NCBI GenBank assembly: GCA_002696035.1
Contig: NZQV01000024.1
Span: 1-64,000, forward strand
Direction: 5' to 3'
From: Balneola sp.
GTDB taxonomy: Bacteria > Bacteroidota > Rhodothermia > Balneolales > Balneolaceae
DNA length: 64,000 nucleotides
The notes under the pieces are model-generated. The model was not told where the DNA came from. It did no database searches and worked only from the letters and a program-made list of their open reading frames with translations. Position numbers and translations under genes: made by a program. This document shows, one piece after another, positions 54,939 through 63,061 of this stretch (its first letter is position 1; the number at the start of each line of letters is the position of its first letter).

Positions 54939-56147
54939 ATGAAACTGCTGGTCAAAGATTCGGGGATCTGGCAATGGGCTCTGTTCAGCTTTTTGCTGGC
55001 GGGCTTAGCCGGATTTCTATATCGCATGGGATTTATTGTAGCGCTGCCGTACGAGATCAGCCTTGAGAACGTACGTCATGCCCATTCGCACCTCATGTTT
55101 TTCTGCTGGGCGGGCTTGCTCCCCATGTATCTCATAAAGCTGGATACCATTCCCGGCTACCACGCTGCTTTTGGTGCCAGGCTCATGAAGGGATCACTCT
55201 ATTTTTCTCTGTTATTCGGACTGCTTTCATTTCCATCATTCTTCTTGTGGGGATATGCACCGGTAGCCATCGGAGCCGCTAATATTCCTGTTTCAGCGAT
55301 CATTTCCGGTTTGGTGATGATAGGCTGGTACGGCTTTATGGCAGGATATCTCATCACCAGAAAGTACAAGCGGGATTTTGTGCCCAATACCTGGTTTGAA
55401 GGTGCCATGCTCATGCTATTTATCAGTTCGCTGGGAGCGTGGGGCGTAGGTTTTACTGAATTTATTTCCATCGGCGGACCAATGTTCGGCAAAGCATTGA
55501 CGCATTTCTTCCTCGCGGTTTTTGTTGAAGGGTGGGTCCTTTTAGTTCTGATGGGATTGATCGCTAAATCATTGGATCTGAAGGATGAAGATTTTGCCCT
55601 GTCGCCTGGAATTCTGGTCGGACTTATAGCTATAGGTGCACCGTTGACATTTCCGTATGGCATTCCGGAATCTTTTGTAAGTATAAACATGTCGGTTGCA
55701 GCGCGAATGGGAGGGGTACTTATCGCAGAAGGCATTCTCTTGTACGTCTACTCTGTGTACAGAACGCGCAAACTTTCCCTGGGGATCTGGGTATGGCCTT
55801 TGATCTTATTGGCTCTGAAAGCAGCTATGCAACTAGCAGCCTCTCTTTCTCCGGCTGACCTGTGGCTATCAGATCACGGAATTCGGGTTTTTTATCTTCA
55901 TGTAACACTGTTAGGGGCATTGACCCTTGGCCTGGCTGCCTTCCTGAGCCGAGAGGAAAATATATCACCCGTGTATTTTTATGGGGTAGTACTTTCAATT
56001 TTGATGTTGTTGTTCAGCCTGATCTTTCTCACCAGCCTCTGGCCTGAGCCAATAAGCGGAGTATGGATCTACACCGCCCTTGCGGTTACGGCAATTTTTC
56101 CCATCTTTGCCATGACTCTTTTTTGGATAAAACTGAGAAAGAGTTAA
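54939..56147 (+). CDS. 12-TM membrane protein of unknown function (NnrS/heme-copper-like)
   Basis: 402-aa protein that is almost wholly membrane helices (about 12). A histidine-rich segment NVRHAHSHLMFFCWAGLLP (near 44-62) at the start of TM2 and further His (ALTHFFLAVF, YLHVTLLG) look like possible heme or metal ligands, as in NnrS and heme-copper oxidase relatives. Position next to an Rrf2 regulator and RIC suggests a role in NO handling or heme delivery. I do not recognise a named family with confidence. A 7-bp tandem array lies just after its stop. Confidence 0.6.
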   Translation: MKLLVKDSGIWQWALFSFLLAGLAGFLYRMGFIVALPYEISLENVRHAHSHLMFFCWAGLLPMYLIKLDTIPGYHAAFGARLMKGSLYFSLLFGLLSFPSFFLWGYAPVAIGAANIPVSAIISGLVMIGWYGFMAGYLITRKYKRDFVPNTWFEGAMLMLFISSLGAWGVGFTEFISIGGPMFGKALTHFFLAVFVEGWVLLVLMGLIAKSLDLKDEDFALSPGILVGLIAIGAPLTFPYGIPESFVSINMSVAARMGGVLIAEGILLYVYSVYRTRKLSLGIWVWPLILLALKAAMQLAASLSPADLWLSDHGIRVFYLHVTLLGALTLGLAAFLSREENISPVYFYGVVLSILMLLFSLIFLTSLWPEPISGVWIYTALAVTAIFPIFAMTLFWIKLRKS

Positions 56148-56153
56148 CATTCC

Positions 56154-56216
56154 AAAGCACAAAGCACAAAGCACAAAGCACAAAGCACAAAGCACAAAGC
56201 ACAAAGCACAAAGCAC
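56154..56216. repeat. 7-bp tandem array (AAAGCAC x9)
   Basis: Nine perfect AAAGCAC heptamers fill the gap between two genes and end 4 bp before the next ATG, so the array covers the whole ribosome-binding region. Confidence 0.95.
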
Positions 56217-56220
56217 ATTC

Positions 56221-56658
56221 ATGCCTTTAATTACAAGAATATTTATAAAAACCGGGATGATCTACTTTGTGATCGCCCTGTTGCTGGGGATCGCACAACA
56301 GATAAGTGCCTTTATGTTTCCAAATATTACCGCATTGTTCTGGCATTCACTTATGCTTGGCTGGATCACGCAGATCATCATAGGCGTTTCTGTATGGATG
56401 TTTCCGGGCAGGGTGAAAGAGGAATCTTTTCAGTATCAAAAATGGTCGTGGCTAGCCTATGGTTTTCTGAATGTTGGGTTGATACTCAGGCTTATTGCTG
56501 AGCCATTTGTGAATACGTCGGAGCTTATGATCTGGAAATACCTGTTGGTAATTTCAGCAAGTACTCAATTCATTGGAATTGCATGTTATGTGATCGAGAT
56601 CTGGCCGCGTGTACTTTCAAAAAAACAGCGCCGTAAACAAAGAAAAGCCACCCGCTGA
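56221..56658 (+). CDS. 4-TM protein resembling a fragment of heme-copper oxidase subunit I
   Basis: 145-aa protein with four helices (about 8-28, 38-62, 78-97, 108-130) and a basic tail (KKQRRKQRKATR). TALFWHSLMLGWITQIIIGVSVWMFPG (near 38-62) recalls the part of cbb3/NorB catalytic subunits that carries a heme-ligand His followed by GW..Q...G. It is far too short to be an oxidase, so it may bind a single heme or assist assembly. It overlaps the next, related gene by 1 bp (TGATG). Confidence 0.62.
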   Translation: MPLITRIFIKTGMIYFVIALLLGIAQQISAFMFPNITALFWHSLMLGWITQIIIGVSVWMFPGRVKEESFQYQKWSWLAYGFLNVGLILRLIAEPFVNTSELMIWKYLLVISASTQFIGIACYVIEIWPRVLSKKQRRKQRKATR

Positions 56659-57062
56659 TGCCACTTATTTCGAGATTGATGATACGGTTATCGCTGGTTT
56701 ATTTTGTACTAGGAGCTGGCATTGGCGCTCTAATGCTCATCAACAAAGCCTTTCTGATCAGTCCGATGATCTGGTTCATTTTCCCTATTCACATCGAATT
56801 TCTGATCTTTGGGTGGATCATTCAATTTACGCTGGGCGTGGCATATTGGATCTTGCCCCGATTTCTGGAATCAAAAGGAAGGGGAAACCCAAAGCTGGCT
56901 TGGCTAATGGTTGTCTTTCTAAACCTGGGAATCTTATCCGTTGCTTTTGCTCCATATGGACTTGGACAAAATATAGGGCTTGCTGGCAGAATATTCGAAA
57001 CGCTGGCGGTGATCCTATTCATAACCCTGCACTGGAAACGAGTAGTAACCTACAATAAATAA
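56658..57062 (+). CDS. Second 4-TM protein, paralogue of the preceding gene
   Basis: 134-aa protein sharing the MPLI(T/S)R start, the FV.GAGIG/YFVIALLLG first helix and the signature FPIHIEFLIFGWIIQFTLGVAYWILPRF (near 41-68) with its neighbour. Here too a His precedes GW..Q...GV..W..P. The two probably arose by tandem duplication and may form a heterodimer. Together with the 12-TM gene they look like one operon under Rrf2 control; function unknown. Confidence 0.62.
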   Translation: MPLISRLMIRLSLVYFVLGAGIGALMLINKAFLISPMIWFIFPIHIEFLIFGWIIQFTLGVAYWILPRFLESKGRGNPKLAWLMVVFLNLGILSVAFAPYGLGQNIGLAGRIFETLAVILFITLHWKRVVTYNK

Positions 57063-57346
57063 AAAAATCTGCGGGCCTCAGCGACTAACTCTGCGAAACT
57101 CCGCGAGAAAAAAGAAGGTGGATTCAACAAAATTTTCACGCAGAGTTACGCTGATGGAACTCTAAGTCACGCAAAGACAAAAAGGCCCTTACTATGTATT
57201 AATCATTCCCCTTCGGAGTAAACGCCTGAATGCCGGTGGTCTAGATTTTGCCATCAAATCAACTGTTAATTCTTATCAACCATTTAAAATCGAAATATAA
57301 ACTACCAAAAATTAGCCGTAGCTACTTCAGCCGCAACGTTTTTTAT
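57063..57346. repeat. Intergenic region with inverted repeat and duplicated gene end
   Basis: AACTCTGCG (about 57087) and CGCAGAGTT (about 57142) can pair around a 46-bp loop. Positions 57201-57238 repeat, base for base, the last 38 bp window 57981-58018 inside the acyl-CoA dehydrogenase 3' end (42 positions with one mismatch). Read on the minus strand it gives [12 protein letters not shown] and a TAA stop. See the finding on the toxin-antitoxin insertion. Confidence 0.75.
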
Positions 57347-57700
57347 CTAGAGTGATCTGATTCTGAGCTTCTCTTCCGTAATCACTGAAATATTATTCTT
57401 CATTTCAGTAATGTGGTCCTTAAGAATTCTACATAACCGTGTTCTATTATTTATACTACCGGAGTCATGAATTCGGACAAGTACTACTCCTGCATGGTTT
57501 TTCTTGAGACGGATAACTAATTCCCCAAAATCTTTGTCTTCAGTTATGAGTATTGAATCAAGTTCTTGGGTTTTCTTTAGCACTTTTTCGTCATCAATAC
57601 CGGGTGACTTTTCTAATATGGAATAAACGTTGAATCTCGAATTTCTTAACTCAACGATAACACGGTAGTCAACACTTTCATCAGCAACTACAGAATGCAT
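57347..57700 (-). CDS. DUF5615 PIN-like protein (putative toxin)
   Basis: About 117 aa. The DUF5615/Mut7-C type PIN-like fold is recognised by the start VVADESVDYRVIVELR, the acidic TEDKDFGELV near 53-62 and the end LVRIHDSGS. The conserved aspartates (first ADE, TEDKDF) fit a PIN-type RNase site. It is preceded by the DUF433 gene with a gap of 1 bp, the usual antitoxin-toxin order for this pairing. ATG 57700 is chosen because the next in-frame ATGs upstream lie inside the DUF433 gene. Toxicity is not shown by the sequence. Confidence 0.8.
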   Translation of the reverse strand: MHSVVADESVDYRVIVELRNSRFNVYSILEKSPGIDDEKVLKKTQELDSILITEDKDFGELVIRLKKNHAGVVLVRIHDSGSINNRTRLCRILKDHITEMKNNISVITEEKLRIRSL

Positions 57701-57701
57701 A

Positions 57702-57929
57702 CTATCCATCGGAATAGGCAATTTCTGATTTCAGCTGATCAGAAGCATAAGCAATACAAGCTTGAACCTGTTCTTTTGAAAGATGAGGATAGGCTTCAAG
57801 CAAGTCATCTTCGGACATTCCGTTCCCAAGTTTCTCAAGAACTAGCTCTACTGAGATTCGGGTGCCTTTTATGACCGGTTTTCCAAAAAGAATATTTGGA
57901 TCTGTCTCTATGTAATTTTTCCATTTCAT
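57702..57929 (-). CDS. DUF433 protein (putative antitoxin)
   Basis: 75-aa DUF433 protein, a small HTH-like fold. It has YIETDPNILFGKPVIKGTRISVELVLEKL (residues 5-33) and GMSEDDLLEAYPHLSKEQVQACIAYA (about 37-62), which are the family hallmarks. DUF433 is regularly found as the antitoxin of DUF5615 PIN-like proteins. The pair is bracketed by a duplicated piece of the neighbouring dehydrogenase gene. Confidence 0.88.
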   Translation of the reverse strand: MKWKNYIETDPNILFGKPVIKGTRISVELVLEKLGNGMSEDDLLEAYPHLSKEQVQACIAYASDQLKSEIAYSDG

Positions 57930-57978
57930 ACTTTAAAATACCTAATGGATGTGAAATAATCAGTGTTTGGCAAATTAA

Positions 57979-59187
57979 TCAATCATTCCCCTTCGGAGTA
58001 AACGCCTGAATGCCGGTGATCTCTCTTCCGAGGATCAATCCGTGAATATCGTAAGTACCTTCATAGGTATTTACGGATTCCAGGTTCATCATGTGGTGAA
58101 TGATGCGGTAATCTCCGACGATACCATTTCCTCCATGCATATCCCTGGAAATACGGGCGATCTCCAATGCTTTTCCACAGTTATTTCGTTTGGCAAGTGA
58201 TGTCATGGACGGATGATCACGTCCTTCGTCTTTTAACTTACCTAAGCGATAGGCAAGCATCTGCATAGAAGTAATATCCGTCATCATGTTAGCCAACTTA
58301 GTTTGTATAAGCTGATTGGCGGCCAGCGGTTTACCAAACTGCTTACGATCCATTACATATTGGCGAGCCTTTTGGTAGCAAAACTCAGCAGCTCCAACGG
58401 TTCCCCAGGCAATTCCATACCGTGCAGAGTTGAGGCACATAAATGGTCCTTTCAATCCTTTTATATCCGGGAATGCATTTTCATCGGGGACAAATACATC
58501 GTCAAAAACAAGTTCGCCGGTTTCGGAAGCGCGCAGACTCATCTTGTATTTGGTATGAGGTGCTGAAAATCCATCCATGTCTTTCTCTACCAAAAAACCA
58601 CGGATCACACCTTCGTCCTTTTCATTCTCTTTGGCTTTGGCCCAAACCACAGCTACATCGGCGATGGGGGAGTTGGTGATCCACATCTTGGCGCCGTTCA
58701 ATTTCCAGCCGCCATCGGTTTTTACGGCCGTTGTGACCATGGAGCCGGGATCAGAACCGTGATCAGGTTCTGTCAGTCCAAAGCAACCGATCATTTCTCC
58801 AGAAGCGAGTTTTGGAAGGAATTTCTGCTTCTGCTCTTCCGTCCCAAATTCAGAAATAGGGTACATCACCAGCGAAGACTGCACACTCATAAAAGAACGA
58901 TATCCTGAATCAACCCGCTCTACTTCGCGGGCTATTAACCCATAAGCCGTATAGCTGGCATTTGAACCTCCATATTCTTCCGGAACAGTGACCCCCAGCA
59001 AGCCCATTTCGCCCATTTCCTTCGCAATATCCTGATCAAAATATTCTTCTGTATTTCCCTTTAAGGCACGTGGCTCCAGCTTGCTCTGGGCATAATCACG
59101 GGCCGTTTCCATGATGAGGCGATCTTCCTCATTCAGTTCCGATTCAAAGAGAAAAGCGTCGTCAATGTTGAATAGATTCTTGGACAT
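57979..59187 (-). CDS. Acyl-CoA dehydrogenase, glutaryl-CoA dehydrogenase-like
   Basis: 402-aa flavoprotein dehydrogenase. FAD/substrate regions: [31 protein letters not shown] (near 130-146), [24 protein letters not shown] and [22 protein letters not shown]. The end [20 protein letters not shown] and [20 protein letters not shown] is close to glutaryl-CoA dehydrogenases, with the catalytic Glu in YEGT. It would act in lysine/tryptophan or dicarboxylate breakdown. ATG 59187 is used; the longer frame from 59247 begins with a hydrophobic run unlike the family. The last 42 bp are duplicated 780 bp away. Confidence 0.9.
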   Translation of the reverse strand: MSKNLFNIDDAFLFESELNEEDRLIMETARDYAQSKLEPRALKGNTEEYFDQDIAKEMGEMGLLGVTVPEEYGGSNASYTAYGLIAREVERVDSGYRSFMSVQSSLVMYPISEFGTEEQKQKFLPKLASGEMIGCFGLTEPDHGSDPGSMVTTAVKTDGGWKLNGAKMWITNSPIADVAVVWAKAKENEKDEGVIRGFLVEKDMDGFSAPHTKYKMSLRASETGELVFDDVFVPDENAFPDIKGLKGPFMCLNSARYGIAWGTVGAAEFCYQKARQYVMDRKQFGKPLAANQLIQTKLANMMTDITSMQMLAYRLGKLKDEGRDHPSMTSLAKRNNCGKALEIARISRDMHGGNGIVGDYRIIHHMMNLESVNTYEGTYDIHGLILGREITGIQAFTPKGND

Positions 59188-59350
59188 GGGATTCTGTTTT
59201 CTGGTGATTGTGTTTAATGGATAGTACAAAAAAATAAAGAAGGGCATAAGGCCCTGCGTGAGTTTTTTAGATAAAAAAAGGTACTGTTATGAATAACAAG
59301 TAAAATGTGAATCAAATATTTATATTTGGTTTCCAATTAGAAGTATATGC

Positions 59351-60403
59351 TTAGGCAATACTATCTAGCGTAGCCTCGGCCTTTGGCGTCGGGGCTACTT
59401 TGTTATAACCTTCCTGATAGCGTGTGCCATTTTTGTGCAGACTGTACATGAGTAGCAGTAATTTCCGTTGAACAGCCACTTGTCCTATCATTTTTGAAGG
59501 TTTATTGCGAATCACCCTCCCATAGAACTCTTTGAGGTCCGGATTGAACCGGCACGCTACCATAGCCGGAAAATACAACGCATTACGGATGTACCGGTTT
59601 CCTTTTTTTGAGATACGTGTTTTGCCTTTTACCGAGGTTCCCGATTCACGCTCAGTCACATCATAGCCGGCATAACTGGCTAGCTGCCGTGTGTTACAGA
59701 TCCCTTCGAACATTCGGGTTTCGGCCAGAATTACCGCTACGGTCAACCGTCCAACCCCTTTAATACTGGCTAGTTGATCCACCCGATCAGACAGGAGCGA
59801 ATCACTGGCGATGAGCTTCTCGATCTGCTGTTTGCAACGCTCGATTTGCCGGTCAATCTGTCGAACCAACTGCTTATTACTGGCCAGGATAAACGCCTGT
59901 ACATTATGTGCCGCCTGTTTGCTATGCACCATATTATTAATGGTGGTTTTCTGCTCCTGCAACTGAACGTAGTAGCGAGTGAGATTACGAAGTTCGGCAA
60001 GCAGCGGTGAAGGCGGCTCCCATGCTCGGTGATCCCGTTCAACCCCAAACCGAGCCAGCACGCGCGCATCTGTTGCATCGGTTTTGGTTTTGATGTTCAG
60101 ACTTTTCCCATAATGAGAACTTTTGTTGGGAAGAACTACATGAACCGTCTTGCCAACCCCATGAAGATGATGGGCCAGATTCTGGTAATACACCCCGGTA
60201 GATTCCATCAAAAAGACCAAGGGCACCATGGTATCCACCATAGGCTTAGCCCATCGAAGCAAGCGGTTAAACCCGCTTTTGGTGTTTATAAATACCTCAA
60301 CAGGACTTAATTGAATCTCACCATGCTCCGGTTGGCTGGCTAGACAAGCAGTGAACGTGTCTTTGGAGATGTCGATGCCAATGGCTTGTTTACGAAGTTC
60401 CAT
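59351..60403 (-). CDS. IS110-family transposase
   Basis: 350-aa DEDD-type recombinase, apparently intact. The N-terminal RuvC-like domain starts AIGIDISKDTF with the first Asp, and has ESTGVYYQNLAHHL (Glu) and TDATDARVLARFG (Asp) near 60-125. The C-terminal transposase-20 domain has ASIKGVGRLTVAVILAE, LASYAGYDVTERESG and RISKKGNRYIRNALYFPAM, with the likely catalytic Ser in that stretch. IS110 elements lack terminal inverted repeats, so ends cannot be fixed here; the long non-coding stretch upstream suggests the element reaches to about 60.6 kb. Confidence 0.92.
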   Translation of the reverse strand: MELRKQAIGIDISKDTFTACLASQPEHGEIQLSPVEVFINTKSGFNRLLRWAKPMVDTMVPLVFLMESTGVYYQNLAHHLHGVGKTVHVVLPNKSSHYGKSLNIKTKTDATDARVLARFGVERDHRAWEPPSPLLAELRNLTRYYVQLQEQKTTINNMVHSKQAAHNVQAFILASNKQLVRQIDRQIERCKQQIEKLIASDSLLSDRVDQLASIKGVGRLTVAVILAETRMFEGICNTRQLASYAGYDVTERESGTSVKGKTRISKKGNRYIRNALYFPAMVACRFNPDLKEFYGRVIRNKPSKMIGQVAVQRKLLLLMYSLHKNGTRYQEGYNKVAPTPKAEATLDSIA

Positions 60404-60600
60404 AACGAAGAAGGTTAGATTAGTAGTTGCGTATTGACAACTTCTCCTTCGTCTACCCTTTTATCTTATCCTTGCTCACCTGTGCCGGCGGCCTTAAGTA
60501 CTGTCCAGACTCCTGAGAAATAAAATGTGTACGGGCAAACCTTTTTTACGATATAGCCCGAAGACTTATCAAGCCCGACTCGACCTCGTACACCAGTCAA
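60404..60600 (-). ncRNA. Candidate bridge-RNA region of the IS110 element
   Basis: The roughly 250 bp upstream of the transposase has no gene but has structure. GTGTAC/GTACAC and GGGC/GCCC pair between about 60527-60536 and 60573-60593, closing a loop that contains a smaller TCTTCGGGC segment. A second hairpin (ACGAAGGAG...CTTCTTCGT) lies just before the ATG at 60404-60455. IS110-group elements encode a bridge RNA in the left-end non-coding region; I infer the same here from position and folding only. Confidence 0.35.
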
Positions 60601-60656
60601 TACGTGATGTATAAACATACAATATACTGACCTTTCAACACGTCTGGATAAAATAA

Positions 60657-60685
60657 AAGCCTGACTTTGCTACAGAGTCAGGCTT
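60657..60685 (-). terminator. Rho-independent terminator of the fasciclin gene
   Basis: AAGCCTGACT...AGTCAGGCTT is a perfect 10-bp stem with a 9-base loop, followed on the minus strand by TTATTTTATC. It lies 22 bp after the stop codon. Confidence 0.85.
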
Positions 60686-60707
60686 AACAGGTCGATTTTC
60701 AATTACA

Positions 60708-61115
60708 TCACTCTAACAAGACTTCATCCACAACATGTACGGTTCCGTTCGAGGCTTCAAGGTTACCATTCGTAATATTGACATCTCTTGCATGCTCTAC
60801 ATCTGCCGCTGCGACCTCACCCTGAAATAAATGCTCGACAAGTACTGTTTGAAGCCGCTCCTTATCTTCTTTTAGTGTCTCAAGATCTTCTACATGTTCA
60901 AACGCTTCATCGGTGGGAGCTAAAACTGTATATGGTCCTTCTTGCTTCAGCAGATCTTTGAGTTCAGCTTCTTCAAGTAATTCAGCAAAAATGGCATGGT
61001 CTTCACTTTCATTAACTACTTCCACCACATCCTGAGCCTCAACAGCCCCAAGACCAAAGAAGATTGCTATAGCGAAAGCAGTGATTGTCGATAATATATT
61101 CTTGAGCACATTCAT
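60708..61115 (-). CDS. Secreted fasciclin (FAS1) domain protein
   Basis: 135-aa exported protein: signal peptide of about 27 residues (TITAFAIAIFFGLGAVEAQ), then a single FAS1 domain. H1 block: GPYTVLAPTDEAFEHV (near 61-76); H2 block: NGTVHVVDEVLL at the very end, with the conserved His. A short, acidic FAS1 protein such as this is probably periplasmic or surface-associated and may mediate adhesion. It is monocistronic with its own terminator. Confidence 0.88.
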   Translation of the reverse strand: MNVLKNILSTITAFAIAIFFGLGAVEAQDVVEVVNESEDHAIFAELLEEAELKDLLKQEGPYTVLAPTDEAFEHVEDLETLKEDKERLQTVLVEHLFQGEVAAADVEHARDVNITNGNLEASNGTVHVVDEVLLE

Positions 61116-61271
61116 AAGAACTCCTTCTTTTGAATTCAGACTTTAACCCTTAATAGTTACTTTCAACAATGCATCACAATTTCTATTGTTCCTTTATAAA
61201 GGAATGTTTTACTGCTATTTACAACTTTACGCTCTTTTATATTTACTTTCATCAAACAACAAATATATCGT

Positions 61272-61736
61272 ATGGAGATCATTCAAAAAGAAGCATTCTG
61301 GATAACTGGATTTGAAGTACAGGCAACCTTTAAGCAGCTATGGAATAGAATGCCCGAAGAATGGGATCGGCTATTTGCGAAAGCAGACCTGATTCACAGC
61401 CGGAAAACGGACACGTTCATGGATATCAGTTTTGGAAAGAATCAGTATGGAATTTATACGCAGTTTATAGGAGCTGCTGTATCCGGGTCGGAAGGTGTGG
61501 TTCCTGAGGGGATGCAACGGATCGAGATCTCAGCTATGGAGTGTCTTCATCACCAGCACACCGGACCTTTGGAAGATATTGCTGATACTTTTGGGAAAAT
61601 GTACGATTGGGCAAAAGAAAATGACATAAACACCGGAGAATTTAAGATTGATGAAGGCTACACTCCTGAAAAAATGAACCCACTCATGAGTTATATATTG
61701 AAATTCTACCTGAGTAGAGTCAATAAAATTAACTGA
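61272..61736 (+). CDS. GyrI-like/AraC effector-binding domain protein
   Basis: 154-aa protein with a single SOUL/GyrI-like small-molecule-binding fold. Features: an opening ITGFEVQATFKQLWNRMPEEWDRL, YGIYTQFIGAAVSGSEGVVPEGMQRIEISAMECLHHQHTGPLEDIADTFGKMYDWAKEN (about 55-115, the conserved beta-hairpin and helix), and a late E in GEFKIDEGY. It has no HTH. Such stand-alone domains bind hydrophobic ligands or inhibit enzymes; no target is evident. Confidence 0.75.
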   Translation: MEIIQKEAFWITGFEVQATFKQLWNRMPEEWDRLFAKADLIHSRKTDTFMDISFGKNQYGIYTQFIGAAVSGSEGVVPEGMQRIEISAMECLHHQHTGPLEDIADTFGKMYDWAKENDINTGEFKIDEGYTPEKMNPLMSYILKFYLSRVNKIN

Positions 61737-61788
61737 ATCATAATCTGAGGGCTGTTATCTTAAGTCAAAACAAATTAAACCTGATACC

Positions 61789-62568
61789 ATGACAAAACTC
61801 ATACTATTTCTATCCATTTTTATTTTTGGATTTTCATCAACCACTAACGACGCCCTGAGATGGGGACAAAATGGGCATCGCACCACAGGCTACATCGCGG
61901 AGCAGTACCTCACTACAGAAGCTGCTGCTGAAGTCAAACGAGTTCTCGGAAATGAATCACTGGCAGAAGTAAGCACCTGGATGGATGAAGTCCGATCGGA
62001 TGGCGGCTACGATTACATGGCACCATGGCATTATGTTACCATTCCTGAAGGGGAAACCTACGAGACGGCAGAAAAAAATAGCGACGGAGATATACTTTGG
62101 GCCATCGACAAAGTGGTCACAGAACTTAAGGAAGGTGAACTTTCCGCCAAACAAGAAGCTGAAAACTTGAAAGTGCTGGTCCATTTGGTTGGAGACCTGC
62201 ATCAGCCACTCCATGTGGGCAATGGCACCGATCGTGGAGGAAACGATGTCCGCGTACAATGGTTTGGAGGAAATTCGAACCTTCACCGTGTATGGGACAG
62301 CGAGATGATCGACGATAAGCAGCTCAGTTTTACCGAACTCTCTCGTTTCATCAACCATACCACGCCTGAACAAGTTGAGGAATGGCAAAGCAGCTCTGTG
62401 CATGACTGGGCGTATGAATCTCAGGATCTTCTTCCTCAAGTATATGATATGCCTGAAAACAACCGCCTCGGTTATGAATATGCCTACCAAAACTGGGATA
62501 CGGTTGAGATCCGTTTGCTAAAAGCGGGCGTACGCCTGGCCGGCTTGATCAATAAGATCTATGGGTAG
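61789..62568 (+). CDS. Secreted S1/P1 nuclease
   Basis: 259-aa zinc-dependent nuclease of the S1/P1 family. A signal peptide of about 20 residues ends near STTND. The mature chain starts ALRWGQNGHRTTGYIAEQYL with the N-terminal Trp and first His zinc ligands. Further ligands are in MAPWHYVTIPEG (near 77), LVHLVGDLHQPLHVGNGTDRGGNDVRVQW (about 129-157, the HxxxDxHQPLH motif) and HRVWDSEMID (near 165). It would degrade single-stranded DNA and RNA and dephosphorylate 3'-nucleotides, likely for phosphate or nucleoside uptake. Confidence 0.92.
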   Translation: MTKLILFLSIFIFGFSSTTNDALRWGQNGHRTTGYIAEQYLTTEAAAEVKRVLGNESLAEVSTWMDEVRSDGGYDYMAPWHYVTIPEGETYETAEKNSDGDILWAIDKVVTELKEGELSAKQEAENLKVLVHLVGDLHQPLHVGNGTDRGGNDVRVQWFGGNSNLHRVWDSEMIDDKQLSFTELSRFINHTTPEQVEEWQSSSVHDWAYESQDLLPQVYDMPENNRLGYEYAYQNWDTVEIRLLKAGVRLAGLINKIYG

Positions 62569-62860
62569 AGAAGGTGGGTGATATAGTGATTGGGTGATAT
62601 AGTGAAGTCAATAAATACAACCTAAATTTATACCTCTACCTGGTTCAAGCGTCCGCTTGGTCCATTGTTTTAACAGCTAACTGTCTTCCTAAATCCCGTA
62701 CCGCACAAGCGGACGCTTGCGCTAGTTCACGGAAATTGTTGTAGCTGAATCACTCGTTCAAACGGACGCTTGAACCAGGCTAAGTAATCTCACTCTTTAT
62801 CACCAAGTTACTTAATCACTATATCACCAAACAACCCTTCGCTATATCACATTTAATTTG
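62569..62860. repeat. Large inverted-repeat region with three 'AAGCGxxCGCTT' palindromes
   Basis: Outer arms: GGTGATATAGTGATTGGGTG and ATATAGTGAAG (62576-62606) against ACTTAATCACTATATCACC (about 62810-62828) and CTTCGCTATATCAC (62837-62850). Inner arms: CCTGGTTCAAGCGTCCGCTT (62639-62658) against AAACGGACGCTTGAACCAGG (62760-62779). A third palindrome CAAGCGGACGCTTG lies in the centre (62705-62718). No gene is supported. The rest up to 63061 is probably cspA leader. Confidence 0.7.
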
Positions 62861-63061
62861 GTATTGGTCAGAATTAAGGAGAACTTTGAAGTGCAAATTA
62901 AACAAAGGCGACATCGGTATTTTTAAGTACAGTATTAATTTCCCTTCTCTGGTTTGTATAACTAACATTTAATTACTCGCAGCCGATTTTTGAAATGAAG
63001 TATGACTCTTCTTTTAGACATATAATACGCTGTGCCTGCGAACAACACTTATATTTATATT
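62861..63061 (+). promoter_or_regulatory. Leader region of the cold-shock gene
   Basis: About 200 bp of AT-rich sequence before the ATG with no gene. Cold-shock genes often have long structured 5' leaders, and this could be one, but I see no definite promoter or thermosensor fold. Confidence 0.3.

Noticed and set aside
55995-56222. Minus-strand frame encoding a Cys/Leu heptad-like repeat
   Set aside because: It is the AAAGCAC array read in antisense, with no start context; the rest overlaps the 12-TM gene.
56609-57058. 149-codon plus-strand frame overlapping the second 4-TM gene
   Set aside because: Out of frame with the paralogous 4-TM protein, which shares clear motifs with its neighbour.
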